Assembly: GCA_937981945.1 (NCBI GenBank)
Contig: CALJNJ010000164.1
Location: 1 to 7,059, forward strand
Source of the DNA: an uncultured Caulobacterales bacterium
GTDB lineage: Bacteria > Pseudomonadota > Alphaproteobacteria > Caulobacterales > Maricaulaceae
Direction of reading: 5' to 3'
Length of the DNA: 7,059 nt
Below, in pieces: positions 1 through 5,722 of the stretch. Numbering within the stretch: position 1 is the stretch's first letter; the number at the start of each line of letters is the position of its first letter. The notes below the pieces were generated by a model that did not search any database, was not told the DNA's origin, and was given only the letters and a program-made list of their open reading frames with translations. A program made the translations under genes and the position numbers.

Positions 1-1
1 T

Positions 2-304
2 CTGGAAGGCACGTTTGAGGTTCAAAAAAATGGCGGACCGGCGAGGCCCCTGACGGCTGAGCAGCGTTACTACCCGATCGGCGATATGGTCACGACCGAA
101 GCCGGCTTTAACCCGGGATTAGTGGACACGGTCTTTGCCGCTCTGTCGGAAGGCAATCCTGATAAAGGCTGGGTCGTGCGGGTCTATTATCAGCCCATGG
201 TCGTTTGGATTTGGATTGGCGGGTTTTTAATCGCCCTTGGCGGTTTCATCTCTTTAGCTGACCGGCGGTTAAGACTGCCGAGCCCCGAAAGCGATTTGTC
301 ATGA
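2..304 (+). CDS. ccmF: CcmF, cytochrome c haem lyase subunit (C-terminal part only)
   Basis: The reading frame is open from the window edge, so the 5' part of the gene is missing; 100 residues are visible. CcmF is the large inner-membrane subunit of the haem lyase that transfers haem from CcmE to apocytochrome c with CcmH. The visible part shows the family's ending: a periplasmic segment with QRYYPIGDMVTTEAGF, then VRVYYQPMVVWIWIGG leading into the last membrane helix, then a short basic cytoplasmic tail containing ADRRLRLP. The segment that usually reads DLYVALG is here DTVFAALSEG, a mild divergence. The stop codon overlaps the ccmG start (ATGA, 301-304), which indicates translational coupling. 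The assignment rests on family resemblance plus the ccmG-ccmH neighbours, and is secure. Confidence 0.93.
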   Translation: MEGTFEVQKNGGPARPLTAEQRYYPIGDMVTTEAGFNPGLVDTVFAALSEGNPDKGWVVRVYYQPMVVWIWIGGFLIALGGFISLADRRLRLPSPESDLS

Positions 305-840
305 GCGGGGTCCGCGCCTTTTTGCCCCTGTTCTTATTTGCCGTGCTGCTGGCATGGCTGGGGGTTGCCCTGACCAAGGGTGATCCGCGCACGCTGACCT
401 CCAACTTGATTGATGAGCCGTTTCCCGCCTTTGAACTCAGCTCTTTGGATGACCCGGCCGAAATATTGTCGGAAGCCATTCTCGAAGATCAAATCAGCCT
501 GGTGAATGTGTTTGGATCCTGGTGCACGGCCTGTGTTCAGGAACATCCCAATTTGATGGAAATTGCGAAAATGGAACGGGTCAATCTTATTGGCCTGAAC
601 TGGCGCGACACGCGGGCCAAAGGCCGCGCTTGGCTTGATAAATATCGCGATCCCTATGTGCAGGTCATTTTTGACGCTGACAGCGAGCTGGCCATTGCTC
701 TGGGCGTGACCGGCGCCCCTGAAACCTATGTGGTCGATAAAAGCGGCAATATCCGCTATAAACATGTGGGGATTATCACGGGCGATGTCTGGAGACGGGA
801 TTTGGAACCGCTTATATCCAAATTGGAGACCGGCGAGTGA
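301..840 (+). CDS. ccmG: CcmG/DsbE, periplasmic thiol:disulfide oxidoreductase for cytochrome c biogenesis
   Basis: A 179-residue membrane-anchored thioredoxin-like protein, normal length for CcmG/DsbE. Residues 5-24 form an uncleaved N-terminal membrane anchor, followed by a periplasmic TlpA/thioredoxin fold. The active site is W74-C75-T76-A77-C78, preceded by NVFGS and followed by EHP. The cis-proline loop is GAPETY, with P140. Known family role: it keeps the CXXCH cysteines of apocytochrome c, or CcmH, reduced using electrons from CcdA or DsbD. The dipeptide between the cysteines (TA) lacks the proline common in this family, which may shift the redox potential (inference). The start overlaps the ccmF stop by 4 nt and the gene ends overlapping ccmH, so it belongs to one operon. 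Other thioredoxin-like families are unlikely given this context. Confidence 0.93.
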   Translation: MSGVRAFLPLFLFAVLLAWLGVALTKGDPRTLTSNLIDEPFPAFELSSLDDPAEILSEAILEDQISLVNVFGSWCTACVQEHPNLMEIAKMERVNLIGLNWRDTRAKGRAWLDKYRDPYVQVIFDADSELAIALGVTGAPETYVVDKSGNIRYKHVGIITGDVWRRDLEPLISKLETGE

Positions 841-1247
841 AGCGCGGCTTCGTTATCATAGCCATGGTGTTGGCCTTGCTCTGGGGCGGTCAGGCGGCTG
901 CGCAGGATATGCCGCCGCCGGCCATATCAGAGGCCGAAGTTGAAAGCCGCGCCCGGGATGTGGGACGGGCTCTTCGCTGTGTGGTTTGTCAAAACCAATC
1001 CATAGAAGAATCCGATGCCAGTCTGGCCGAAGATATGCGCGGCCTGGTGCGAGCCCGTATTCGGCAAGGTGACAGCAATGAAGACGTGATCGAATATATG
1101 CAGAGCCGCTACGGGGATTTTGTTCTGCTGGAGCCGCCGGTGCAGTCCAATACTTATATTTTATGGGCCGCGCCGTTTCTTATATTGCTTTTGGCGCTTT
1201 TGTGGTTTTGGCGCGCCTCAAAGCGGCAATTAAGCCGGCCTGAATAA
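837..1247 (+). CDS. ccmH: CcmH (CycL), cytochrome c maturation protein with LRCxxC motif
   Basis: A 136-residue protein starting with GTG inside the ccmG stop (GTGA overlap). A Sec signal peptide covers about residues 1-22 (cut near AAA/QD). The periplasmic three-helix domain carries the signature L46-R47-C48-V-V-C51-QNQSI, followed by the conserved DLR-like stretch (ASLAEDMRGLVRARI) and YGDFVLLEPP. A C-terminal membrane helix spans about 107-125 and a basic tail follows. CcmH uses the two cysteines to present reduced apocytochrome c to the CcmF haem lyase. It is the short, single-domain form: the TPR (CcmI-like) domain fused in E. coli CcmH is absent, and no ccmI follows here. The operon appears to end after this gene, at a hairpin shared with the convergent gene. 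Confidence 0.94.
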   Translation: MKRGFVIIAMVLALLWGGQAAAQDMPPPAISEAEVESRARDVGRALRCVVCQNQSIEESDASLAEDMRGLVRARIRQGDSNEDVIEYMQSRYGDFVLLEPPVQSNTYILWAAPFLILLLALLWFWRASKRQLSRPE

Positions 1248-1250
1248 GCC

Positions 1251-1280
1251 AAAAAAAAAACCGCGCCCGAAAGCGCGGTT
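1251..1280 (-). terminator. Intrinsic terminator of the minus-strand lipoprotein gene, possibly shared with ccmH
   Basis: The stem is AACCGCGC (1259-1266) paired with GCGCGGTT (1273-1280), with loop CCGAAA. On the minus strand the stem is followed by a run of ten T (the A run at 1251-1260), a strong intrinsic terminator 21 nt after the stop of the 295-residue gene. On the plus strand the 3' side is only TTCTTCAAATCTTTTT, so termination of the ccm operon there would be weaker but is possible. Confidence 0.85.
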
Positions 1281-1301
1281 CTTCAAATCTTTTTAAAAGG
1301 C

Positions 1302-2189
1302 TTACTTGCGGATTGGCAGGTAATCGCTGGCTGTGTAGCCGCCTGAAGATGTATATCCGCCATAAGACGTTGAAGAGCTTCCGCTTTCCATACATGTTCC
1401 GTCAGACTGCATCACAGTACCGGCCGGGCAAAGAACGGCTTCGCCGGTGGATGAACCGCCTGAATAGCTTGAGCCTGAACCGTAAGAAGAGGTTGAGCCT
1501 GAGCTGTAAGTTGACGTTCCGCCATATGAAGAGCTTGTCTGCATGCAAGTACCGTCAGACTGCTGTGTCGTTCCGGCCGGGCAAGCAACTGCTTCACCTG
1601 AATAGGAAGACGTTGAACCTGTATAGGTAGAACCTGATCCGTAGGAGCTGATTGTACCTGAAGAGTAAGTGCTTGTCGTACCCGTGCTGTAACCACCTGA
1701 GGATTGCATGCAAGTGCCGTCAGATTGTGGTGTTGTGCCGGCAGGACAATCGGCTGTTCCGCCGGATGTTGGGCCTGTGTACGTTGATGTGCCGTATGAT
1801 GTTCCGCCGGAATAAGTTGTCCCGGAGTAAACAGGTGCTGCAGGCTGCGTATAAGTCGTACCTGAAGAATATGTCGGACCTGAGTAAACGGGTGCTGCAG
1901 GCGCTGTGTGGCCGCAGTTCATATTTCCGATAGCTGAGCAATCAGCGTAAACAACGCCGGTTACCGGTGCTGCAACAGGTGCGCTGATCATTGGTGCAGG
2001 TTGCGCCACTACAGCGTTACATCCGCCGCCGTAACGAGCGTCTACACAGTCGCCCCCTACGCCTTCATAATCATATACGCTACCATAGCGATCGCTGGCG
2101 TGTCCGTTGCTTGCGCAAGCAGAAAGTGTGAGTCCGGCGATGCCCATTGCGGCGATCATTCCGTTTCTCATTATAGTTGTCGTGCCCAT
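1302..2189 (-). CDS. Predicted lipoprotein, Ser/Thr/Tyr/Gly-rich, with three CPAGT...DGTC repeats; function unknown
   Basis: I do not recognise a named family. The ATG at 2189 is chosen because GGGAGG (2196-2201) lies 6 nt upstream; the longer frame starting with TTG at 2213 has no such site. The 295-residue product has a hydrophobic leader (about 8-24) ending in lipobox L22-S-A-C25, so export and lipidation are predicted. Next come two cysteine pairs (C48/C57 and C84/C92) around an Ala/Pro stretch. The rest is Ser/Thr/Tyr/Gly low-complexity sequence interrupted by three copies of CPAGT-x4-SDGTCM (C148-C160, C203-C215, C254-C266), each with two cysteines 12 positions apart. The layout suggests small disulfide-bonded knots spaced by flexible linkers on the cell envelope (inference). 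It lies 73 nt downstream of rsmB on the same strand but has its own ribosome binding site and terminator. It resembles the two exported proteins at 4005-5688 in its cysteine pairs. Confidence 0.8.
   Translation of the reverse strand: MGTTTIMRNGMIAAMGIAGLTLSACASNGHASDRYGSVYDYEGVGGDCVDARYGGGCNAVVAQPAPMISAPVAAPVTGVVYADCSAIGNMNCGHTAPAAPVYSGPTYSSGTTYTQPAAPVYSGTTYSGGTSYGTSTYTGPTSGGTADCPAGTTPQSDGTCMQSSGGYSTGTTSTYSSGTISSYGSGSTYTGSTSSYSGEAVACPAGTTQQSDGTCMQTSSSYGGTSTYSSGSTSSYGSGSSYSGGSSTGEAVLCPAGTVMQSDGTCMESGSSSTSYGGYTSSGGYTASDYLPIRK
1389..1748 (-). repeat. Three-copy intragenic repeat encoding CPAGTxxxSDGTCM
   Basis: Copies lie at 1707-1748, 1542-1583 and 1389-1430 in coding order, 14 codons each, at periods of 165 and 153 nt. 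They are similar at the DNA level too: each contains a version of CCGTCAGA and of CCGGCCGGGCA on the plus strand. Ser/Tyr/Gly-rich linkers separate them. The pattern indicates internal duplication within the lipoprotein gene. Confidence 0.85.
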
Positions 2190-2195
2190 ATTAGG

Positions 2196-2201
2196 CCTCC
2201 C
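2196..2201 (-). promoter_or_regulatory. Shine-Dalgarno GGGAGG fixing the lipoprotein start
   Basis: On the minus strand GGGAGG is followed by 6 nt and then ATG at 2189. It selects this ATG over the upstream TTG (2213) and the internal ATG at 2171. Confidence 0.75.
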
Positions 2202-2262
2202 ATTTTGAAACAATTGCTGACCTCTTATGCAATTAATAGACCAATAAAGGTGAAATTTCGGT

Positions 2263-3564
2263 TTACGTTTGCTCAGTCTTTTTATTTAGTTTGGCGACAA
2301 AAAAGCCGTCCAAACCGCCAATTTCCCTCATTTGATGGGGCAATAGTCTCAAAAACCCGTCTTCCGTCACCGCTTTTTTCCATTTTTCGTCTTCCACGCG
2401 AATCACGTCGAAGTCTTTATTGCGGTGCAAGAAATCTCGGACCTGATCCTCGCTTTCCTCCACTTCCAGGGAACATGTGCAATACACTAAAACACCCCCC
2501 ACACGCAATTTTTCAACTGCAGAAACCAGCAGACGGCGCTGTAATTTGATCAATTCACCGATTTGTTTGGGTGTTTTGGCGTATAAAACGTCCGGATGGC
2601 GGCGATAGGTTCCGGTGGCGCTACAGGGCGCATCCAAAAGCACAATATCAAATTTTTGATCCCCGCTATTCCAATGTGCGGCGTCAGCTTCGACAATTTC
2701 CGCCTCCAAATTTGTACGCTCCAGATTGAGCTTCAGCATGTCCAGACGGCGTACGGCCCGGTCGATAGCGGTGACTTTGGCCCCGCCATGGGCCAATTGC
2801 AGGGTTTTCCCGCCGGGCGCGGCGCACATATCCAGGACGGACAGGCCTTTGACATCCCCCAAAAGCTGTACCGGCAGGCTTGAGGCCAGATCCTGAACCC
2901 ACCAATCGCCCGCTTCATACCCCGGAAGGCTGCGAATTTGGCCGGCCTTGGGCAATCTGACGGTTTGGCCGTAAATGGCCTCTCCGCCCAGTTTTTCGGC
3001 CCATTCTGCCGCATCGCCTTTGACCGACAGGTCCAGCGGCGGCACTTTCATAAATTCCAGGGCCATTTGGCGCGCCGCGCCGGCCCCGTAAGCATTTGAC
3101 CATTTTTTGTAGAAATTGGAGGGAATATTGTCCCGCGGGGCCGTGGAGGCAAAGCTCGAGCGGCCGTCTCTGATGACCTGACGCAAAACGCCGTTCACCA
3201 GCCCGGACATTTTGCTGTATTTCTTGTGTTTTTTGACCAAATCCACGGTTTCGCCCACGGCCGCATGGCCGGGCGTTTCCAAAACAAAGATCTGCGCCAG
3301 CCCGATCCGGAGGGCATTTTGGACGAAAAGCGGGGGTTCGCGCTGCACGCGCTCTTTTAGTATACGGTCAATTGCCCCTTTATGGCGCAGGACTGAGGTC
3401 ACTAATAAGCGGGCAAAGGCCCGATCCCGCGGATCGGCACCTGCGAAATCTGCTTGATCCGATATGGCAATTTCGAGCTGTTCCTGCCCGATTAATATGC
3501 GGCCCAGCGCCCTGACGGCGATTTGGCGGCTTTGGCCTGTTGATGGCGAATTTTCATGAGTCAC
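2263..3564 (-). CDS. rsmB: RsmB, 16S rRNA (cytosine-C5)-methyltransferase
   Basis: A 433-residue protein, normal length for RsmB/Sun/Fmu. Residues about 12-135 form the NusB-like helical RNA-binding domain, with RQIAVRAL, DRAFARLLVTSVLR and YSKMSGLVNGVLR. The C-terminal Rossmann methyltransferase domain carries the SAM-binding motif D245-MCAAPGGKT-254, the motif IV loop D311-APCSATGT with C314, and the motif VI box Y361-CTCSLE with C364 as probable catalytic nucleophile. It ends with the usual GLDGFFVAKL. In E. coli the enzyme methylates C967 of 16S rRNA using S-adenosylmethionine; the same role is inferred here. The start is GTG at 3564, since a stop codon lies four codons upstream and no other in-frame start intervenes; its ribosome binding site is weak. 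A divergent SdhAF4 gene lies upstream. Confidence 0.95.
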   Translation of the reverse strand: MTHENSPSTGQSRQIAVRALGRILIGQEQLEIAISDQADFAGADPRDRAFARLLVTSVLRHKGAIDRILKERVQREPPLFVQNALRIGLAQIFVLETPGHAAVGETVDLVKKHKKYSKMSGLVNGVLRQVIRDGRSSFASTAPRDNIPSNFYKKWSNAYGAGAARQMALEFMKVPPLDLSVKGDAAEWAEKLGGEAIYGQTVRLPKAGQIRSLPGYEAGDWWVQDLASSLPVQLLGDVKGLSVLDMCAAPGGKTLQLAHGGAKVTAIDRAVRRLDMLKLNLERTNLEAEIVEADAAHWNSGDQKFDIVLLDAPCSATGTYRRHPDVLYAKTPKQIGELIKLQRRLLVSAVEKLRVGGVLVYCTCSLEVEESEDQVRDFLHRNKDFDVIRVEDEKWKKAVTEDGFLRLLPHQMREIGGLDGFFVAKLNKKTEQT

Positions 3565-3591
3565 GACGCCCGCTTACCGGCGCATTTATGC

Positions 3592-3621
3592 TTAATAAAG
3601 AGTCAACACCGATTTAATCAA
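3592..3621 (-). promoter_or_regulatory. Candidate rsmB promoter
   Basis: On the minus strand, TTGATT (3616-3621) and TATTAA (3592-3597) are separated by 18 nt, about 28 nt before the GTG start. Each hexamer is an imperfect match to a sigma-70 type box. The region 3565-3681 between the divergent genes is A/T-rich and must hold promoter activity for rsmB, but this exact site is a guess. Confidence 0.25.
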
Positions 3622-3681
3622 TTTTTATGGCTCTTCTTGTACCAATTCGGGTCAAAGGTTTGTCGATTTTGAATTGACGCG

Positions 3682-3912
3682 ATGCCTGAACTGAGCTTTA
3701 CGGAGGCCATGTCAAAGAAGACACCGGCCAATGCAGCGCCCGGAAAAACCCTCAGCCCCGCAGCACGCAGGGCTTTGGAAGAAGCCGAACAGCGCCGTCT
3801 ATCCCGCGAAGCCGACCCGGCAGACCGTCCTAAAGAAAAAGGCGGACCTGAGGGGGCTGAACCAACTCGCTATGGCGATTGGGAACGCGGCGGTATCGCA
3901 TACGACTTCTAA
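3682..3912 (+). CDS. SdhAF4-like succinate dehydrogenase assembly factor (DUF1674)
   Basis: A 76-residue soluble protein (67 if the second ATG is used). The N-terminal half is a charged helix (LSPAARRALEEAEQRRLSRE). The C-terminal half has the family signature: GGPEGAEPTRYGDWERGGIAYDF-like ending, with the invariant EPTRYGDWE and terminal DF at residues 75-76. SdhAF4 proteins bind flavinylated SdhA and help it join SdhB; in alphaproteobacteria the family is often found near rsmB, as here. Start choice is unclear: ATG 3682 has no obvious ribosome binding site, while ATG 3709 has GGAGG (3702-3706) only 2 nt away, shorter than usual. The family starts vary just before LSPAARRAL, so 3709 is quite possible. 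No terminator follows, so transcription may continue into the gene at 4005. Confidence 0.85.
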   Translation: MPELSFTEAMSKKTPANAAPGKTLSPAARRALEEAEQRRLSREADPADRPKEKGGPEGAEPTRYGDWERGGIAYDF

Positions 3913-3940
3913 GAAAAGTCGACCCCAGACAGTTTAAACA

Positions 3941-3952
3941 GGCCATTTGGCC
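3941..3952. repeat. Short inverted repeat GGCCATTTGGCC
   Basis: Five-base arms GGCCA and TGGCC flank two bases, 29 nt after the SdhAF4 stop and about 50 nt before the 347-residue gene. There is no T run after it, so it is not an intrinsic terminator. It could be an operator half-pair or chance. Confidence 0.35.
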
Positions 3953-3991
3953 AAGGGATCATGTGAGGGTGGCATTGCGCCCGACAAATGC

Positions 3992-3996
3992 AGGAG
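3992..3996 (+). promoter_or_regulatory. Shine-Dalgarno AGGAG fixing the 4005 start
   Basis: AGGAG is followed by 8 nt and ATG at 4005, which is immediately followed by a signal peptide. This rules out the longer in-frame opening at 3879, which would overlap the SdhAF4 gene. Confidence 0.75.
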
Positions 3997-4004
3997 TACG
4001 CAAA

Positions 4005-5048
4005 ATGCGTCATTTATTAAAAACAGCTACGATTTTATCCGGGCTGACACTGACTATCGGTACAACAGCGGCTTTGGCAGGGGATTGTCGTTATAACGGC
4101 GCGCCGAATTGCCAACCACAAGTGGTGACGCATCCGGGCGGAACGCCAAGTGTTGATCCGATGCACGTATATTCACAGGCGCCAATGGGTCATCTGCGCA
4201 GCGTGCAGTTCCTGGGAACGCCAAGCGTGAATATCACCCGCGTTCACGGCGCAGGTCCTTCAGCGTCTTTATCTGATGCCCCAAGCGCTTTCACAGGCGG
4301 ATGTACACCTGAATCAACCCATTATTGCCGTCAGGGCGCTCAGCAAGCCATGCCGGCACCAATGCCGATGCCAATGGTTGCAGCCCCTGCTCCGGTCATT
4401 GCAGCACCGGTCGCGCAGCCAACGGAACGTATTGTTGCCATTGGCGGCGGATATGATCCGAGCAAGTTTATTCCGCGCACTTACGGTTCCAATGAACTGA
4501 CGCCGGGCATTGCGCATATTCCGACTTCTATTGTTGATCGCTCTCACGCCAATGCAACTGCTGTCCTGAACAGCGGCCGCACACAGCCACAGCCTATCGC
4601 CAGCGGCGGCATTGTCCCGCACGCCGGCATGATCAATAGCGGCGTTTCTTACAGACAGGCTCCGATTGCAGCCCCTGCCCCAATGGTCGGCCATATGGGC
4701 GCGCCAATGGGCGGCACTTATATGGGCTCTGTAACCCGCAGCATGCAAATGGCCCCTGATACAAATGTTTATCCCGGCTCTATGGCCGGCGACGGAACTT
4801 ATTGGGAAAAAGTCTCAGGACCGACCCGTGTTGACGGCCTGCCCGCCACACAGATCCTGTGTAAAAGACAAGCACCGCGCGTGAATGTACAAAGCCCTGT
4901 CATCGGCGTCCCGACTCCGGTCCCGACACCGATTATGACACAGAATTGTATTCAGCAGCCAATGCCGCAGCCTATGCCGCAGCCAATGATGCACGGCCGG
5001 GCGCCGATGCCAATGGCCGGATATGGCAGCAGCCGTTACGGTCACTAA
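4005..5048 (+). CDS. Exported Ala/Pro/Met-rich protein with paired cysteines, 347 residues; function unknown
   Basis: I do not recognise a named family. A Sec signal peptide covers residues 1-25 (KTATILSGLTLTIGTTAALA, cut before GDC). The mature protein has two C-x7-C pairs (C28/C36 and C100/C108), a repeated GTPSV (46-50, 71-75), and Ala/Pro/Met-rich stretches around 115-139, 219-238 and 317-338. Near the C-terminus lies a more ordered module: TYWEKVSGPTRVDGLPATQ (265-283), C286, PRV (291-293), VPTPVPTP (302-309) and C315, then a Met/Pro/His-rich tail with QPMPQPMPQPMMH. The same order of elements occurs in the 175-residue protein just downstream, so the two look paralogous. A periplasmic or surface structural role is the simplest inference; metal binding through the Met/His tail is only a possibility. 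It has its own terminator. Confidence 0.85.
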   Translation: MRHLLKTATILSGLTLTIGTTAALAGDCRYNGAPNCQPQVVTHPGGTPSVDPMHVYSQAPMGHLRSVQFLGTPSVNITRVHGAGPSASLSDAPSAFTGGCTPESTHYCRQGAQQAMPAPMPMPMVAAPAPVIAAPVAQPTERIVAIGGGYDPSKFIPRTYGSNELTPGIAHIPTSIVDRSHANATAVLNSGRTQPQPIASGGIVPHAGMINSGVSYRQAPIAAPAPMVGHMGAPMGGTYMGSVTRSMQMAPDTNVYPGSMAGDGTYWEKVSGPTRVDGLPATQILCKRQAPRVNVQSPVIGVPTPVPTPIMTQNCIQQPMPQPMPQPMMHGRAPMPMAGYGSSRYGH

Positions 5049-5056
5049 ACAGAATT

Positions 5057-5081
5057 CCCGCTTTTACGAGCGGGTATTTTT
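5057..5081 (+). terminator. Intrinsic terminator after the 347-residue gene
   Basis: The stem is CCCGCT (5057-5062) and AGCGGG (5069-5074), with a six-base loop, followed by TATTTTT (5075-5081). It starts 9 nt after the stop codon at 5048. It separates transcription of the two paralogous exported-protein genes. Confidence 0.85.
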
Positions 5082-5107
5082 CGCCTGAAAAGCGAATAGA
5101 GTTGAGT

Positions 5108-5124
5108 TTGCACGATAATTGCAA
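5108..5124. repeat. Inverted repeat TTGCA-N7-TGCAA in the leader of the 175-residue gene
   Basis: Arms 5108-5112 and 5120-5124 flank CGATAAT. The repeat sits about 37 nt before the ATG at 5161, between the terminator and the ribosome binding site. This is the stretch where a promoter or operator would be expected, but no convincing pair of promoter boxes was found. It may be chance. Confidence 0.3.
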
Positions 5125-5147
5125 GCAAATGTGGGAACGTTAAGTGG

Positions 5148-5153
5148 AAGGGG
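5148..5153 (+). promoter_or_regulatory. Shine-Dalgarno AAGGGG fixing the 5161 start
   Basis: AAGGGG is followed by 7 nt and then ATG at 5161, which opens a typical signal peptide (MKKVLIKSAIALAM). The longer in-frame opening at 5119 would put 14 extra residues before the signal peptide and is rejected. Confidence 0.75.
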
Positions 5154-5160
5154 TAAACCC

Positions 5161-5688
5161 ATGAAAAAAGTACTGATCAAATCAGCGATCGCTCTGGCTA
5201 TGACAGCCGGCGTATCAACAACTGCCGCCGCCGGATGCGGAGCCGGTAGCTTATACTGCAATAGCGGGTCTTCCGTCCCGTCTTTGTCGACTTATAACAG
5301 CACATCATATTCGTCCTATTCTTCAGGCGCGACTCAATATGTGCCGTTCAGCTCGGCCTCTGCGCCGTCCAGCGGATCATTTTCGATCGCAGGTCTGGGT
5401 TCGAATGAATTTCTTCAGCCAACATCTTGCCCGGTCAATGTGAACGGCATGCAAGCCGGTCAATCGGTTTTGGGTTGTTATTCAGTGATGAAGCAAACAC
5501 CAAGAATTACGTATGCTCAGCCGCACACAACGCGCATTGTGCGCCCGATCATTTATGTGCGTTATCCGGTTCCGACGCCTGTTTACACAGTGCCTGTCCC
5601 GGTCCCGACACCTTATTATCGTCCGATGCCAATGTGCGGCGCGCCGATGATGATGCCGCGGCCAATGTACCGCGGATGTGGTTGGTAA
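5161..5688 (+). CDS. Exported Ser/Tyr/Pro/Met-rich protein with paired cysteines, 175 residues; function unknown
   Basis: No named family is recognised. A signal peptide covers residues 1-24 (KKVLIKSAIALAMTAGVSTTAAA), with cleavage before GC. Because Cys is at position 26, a lipoprotein variant cannot be excluded, but AAGC is a poor lipobox. The mature part begins with a close cysteine pair (C26/C33, GCGAGSLYC), then a Ser/Tyr/Thr linker (34-75). GSNEF (80-84) leads to a module with C90, VNGMQAGQ (94-101), C106, PRI (114-116), a PVPTPVYTVPVPVPTP stretch (136-151) and C159, and a Met/Pro tail ending RGCGW. The module matches the C-terminus of the 347-residue protein upstream in order and in key residues, so the genes are probably ancient tandem duplicates. 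Six cysteines in the mature chain suggest disulfides formed after export. A strong terminator follows at once. Confidence 0.85.
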   Translation: MKKVLIKSAIALAMTAGVSTTAAAGCGAGSLYCNSGSSVPSLSTYNSTSYSSYSSGATQYVPFSSASAPSSGSFSIAGLGSNEFLQPTSCPVNVNGMQAGQSVLGCYSVMKQTPRITYAQPHTTRIVRPIIYVRYPVPTPVYTVPVPVPTPYYRPMPMCGAPMMMPRPMYRGCGW

Positions 5689-5694
5689 AATTTC

Positions 5695-5719
5695 AGGGCC
5701 CCTTCGGGGCCTTTTTTTT
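5695..5719 (+). terminator. Strong intrinsic terminator after the 175-residue gene
   Basis: GGCCCC (5697-5702) pairs with GGGGCC (5706-5711) around TTC, extended by an A-T and a G-T pair, and is followed by eight T (5712-5719). It starts 7 nt after the stop at 5688. The minus-strand side lacks a good T run, so it serves pyrF, which converges here, less well. Confidence 0.92.
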
Positions 5720-5722
5720 GGC

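Noticed and set aside
334..765. 143-codon open frame on the minus strand
   Set aside because: It lies fully antisense to ccmG, which has clear family motifs. It has no ribosome binding site or recognisable domain.
1389..1748. CRISPR-like regularly spaced repeats
   Set aside because: Only three imperfect copies exist, they stay in one reading frame, and the spacers encode the same Ser/Tyr/Gly linker. This is a protein repeat.
1313..1933. Several 90-105-codon open frames within the lipoprotein gene, on both strands
   Set aside because: They arise from the repetitive Ser/Tyr/Gly codons of the lipoprotein gene read in other frames. None has a start signal.
2001..2549. 182-codon open frame on the plus strand
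   Set aside because: It runs antisense across the lipoprotein start and the end of rsmB, both well supported. Its composition looks like a shadow frame.
3879..4004. 42-codon N-terminal extension of the 347-residue protein
   Set aside because: It would overlap the SdhAF4 gene and precede the signal peptide. AGGAG at 3992-3996 clearly sets the start at 4005.
4314..4748. 144-codon open frame on the minus strand, rich in His, Arg and Asn
   Set aside because: It is antisense to the 347-residue gene, and its odd composition mirrors Ala/Pro/Met codons on the other strand.
5102..5130. Possible promoter TTGAGT-N17-GCAAAT before the 175-residue gene
   Set aside because: The second hexamer matches a -10 box at only three positions, so it is not listed as a feature.
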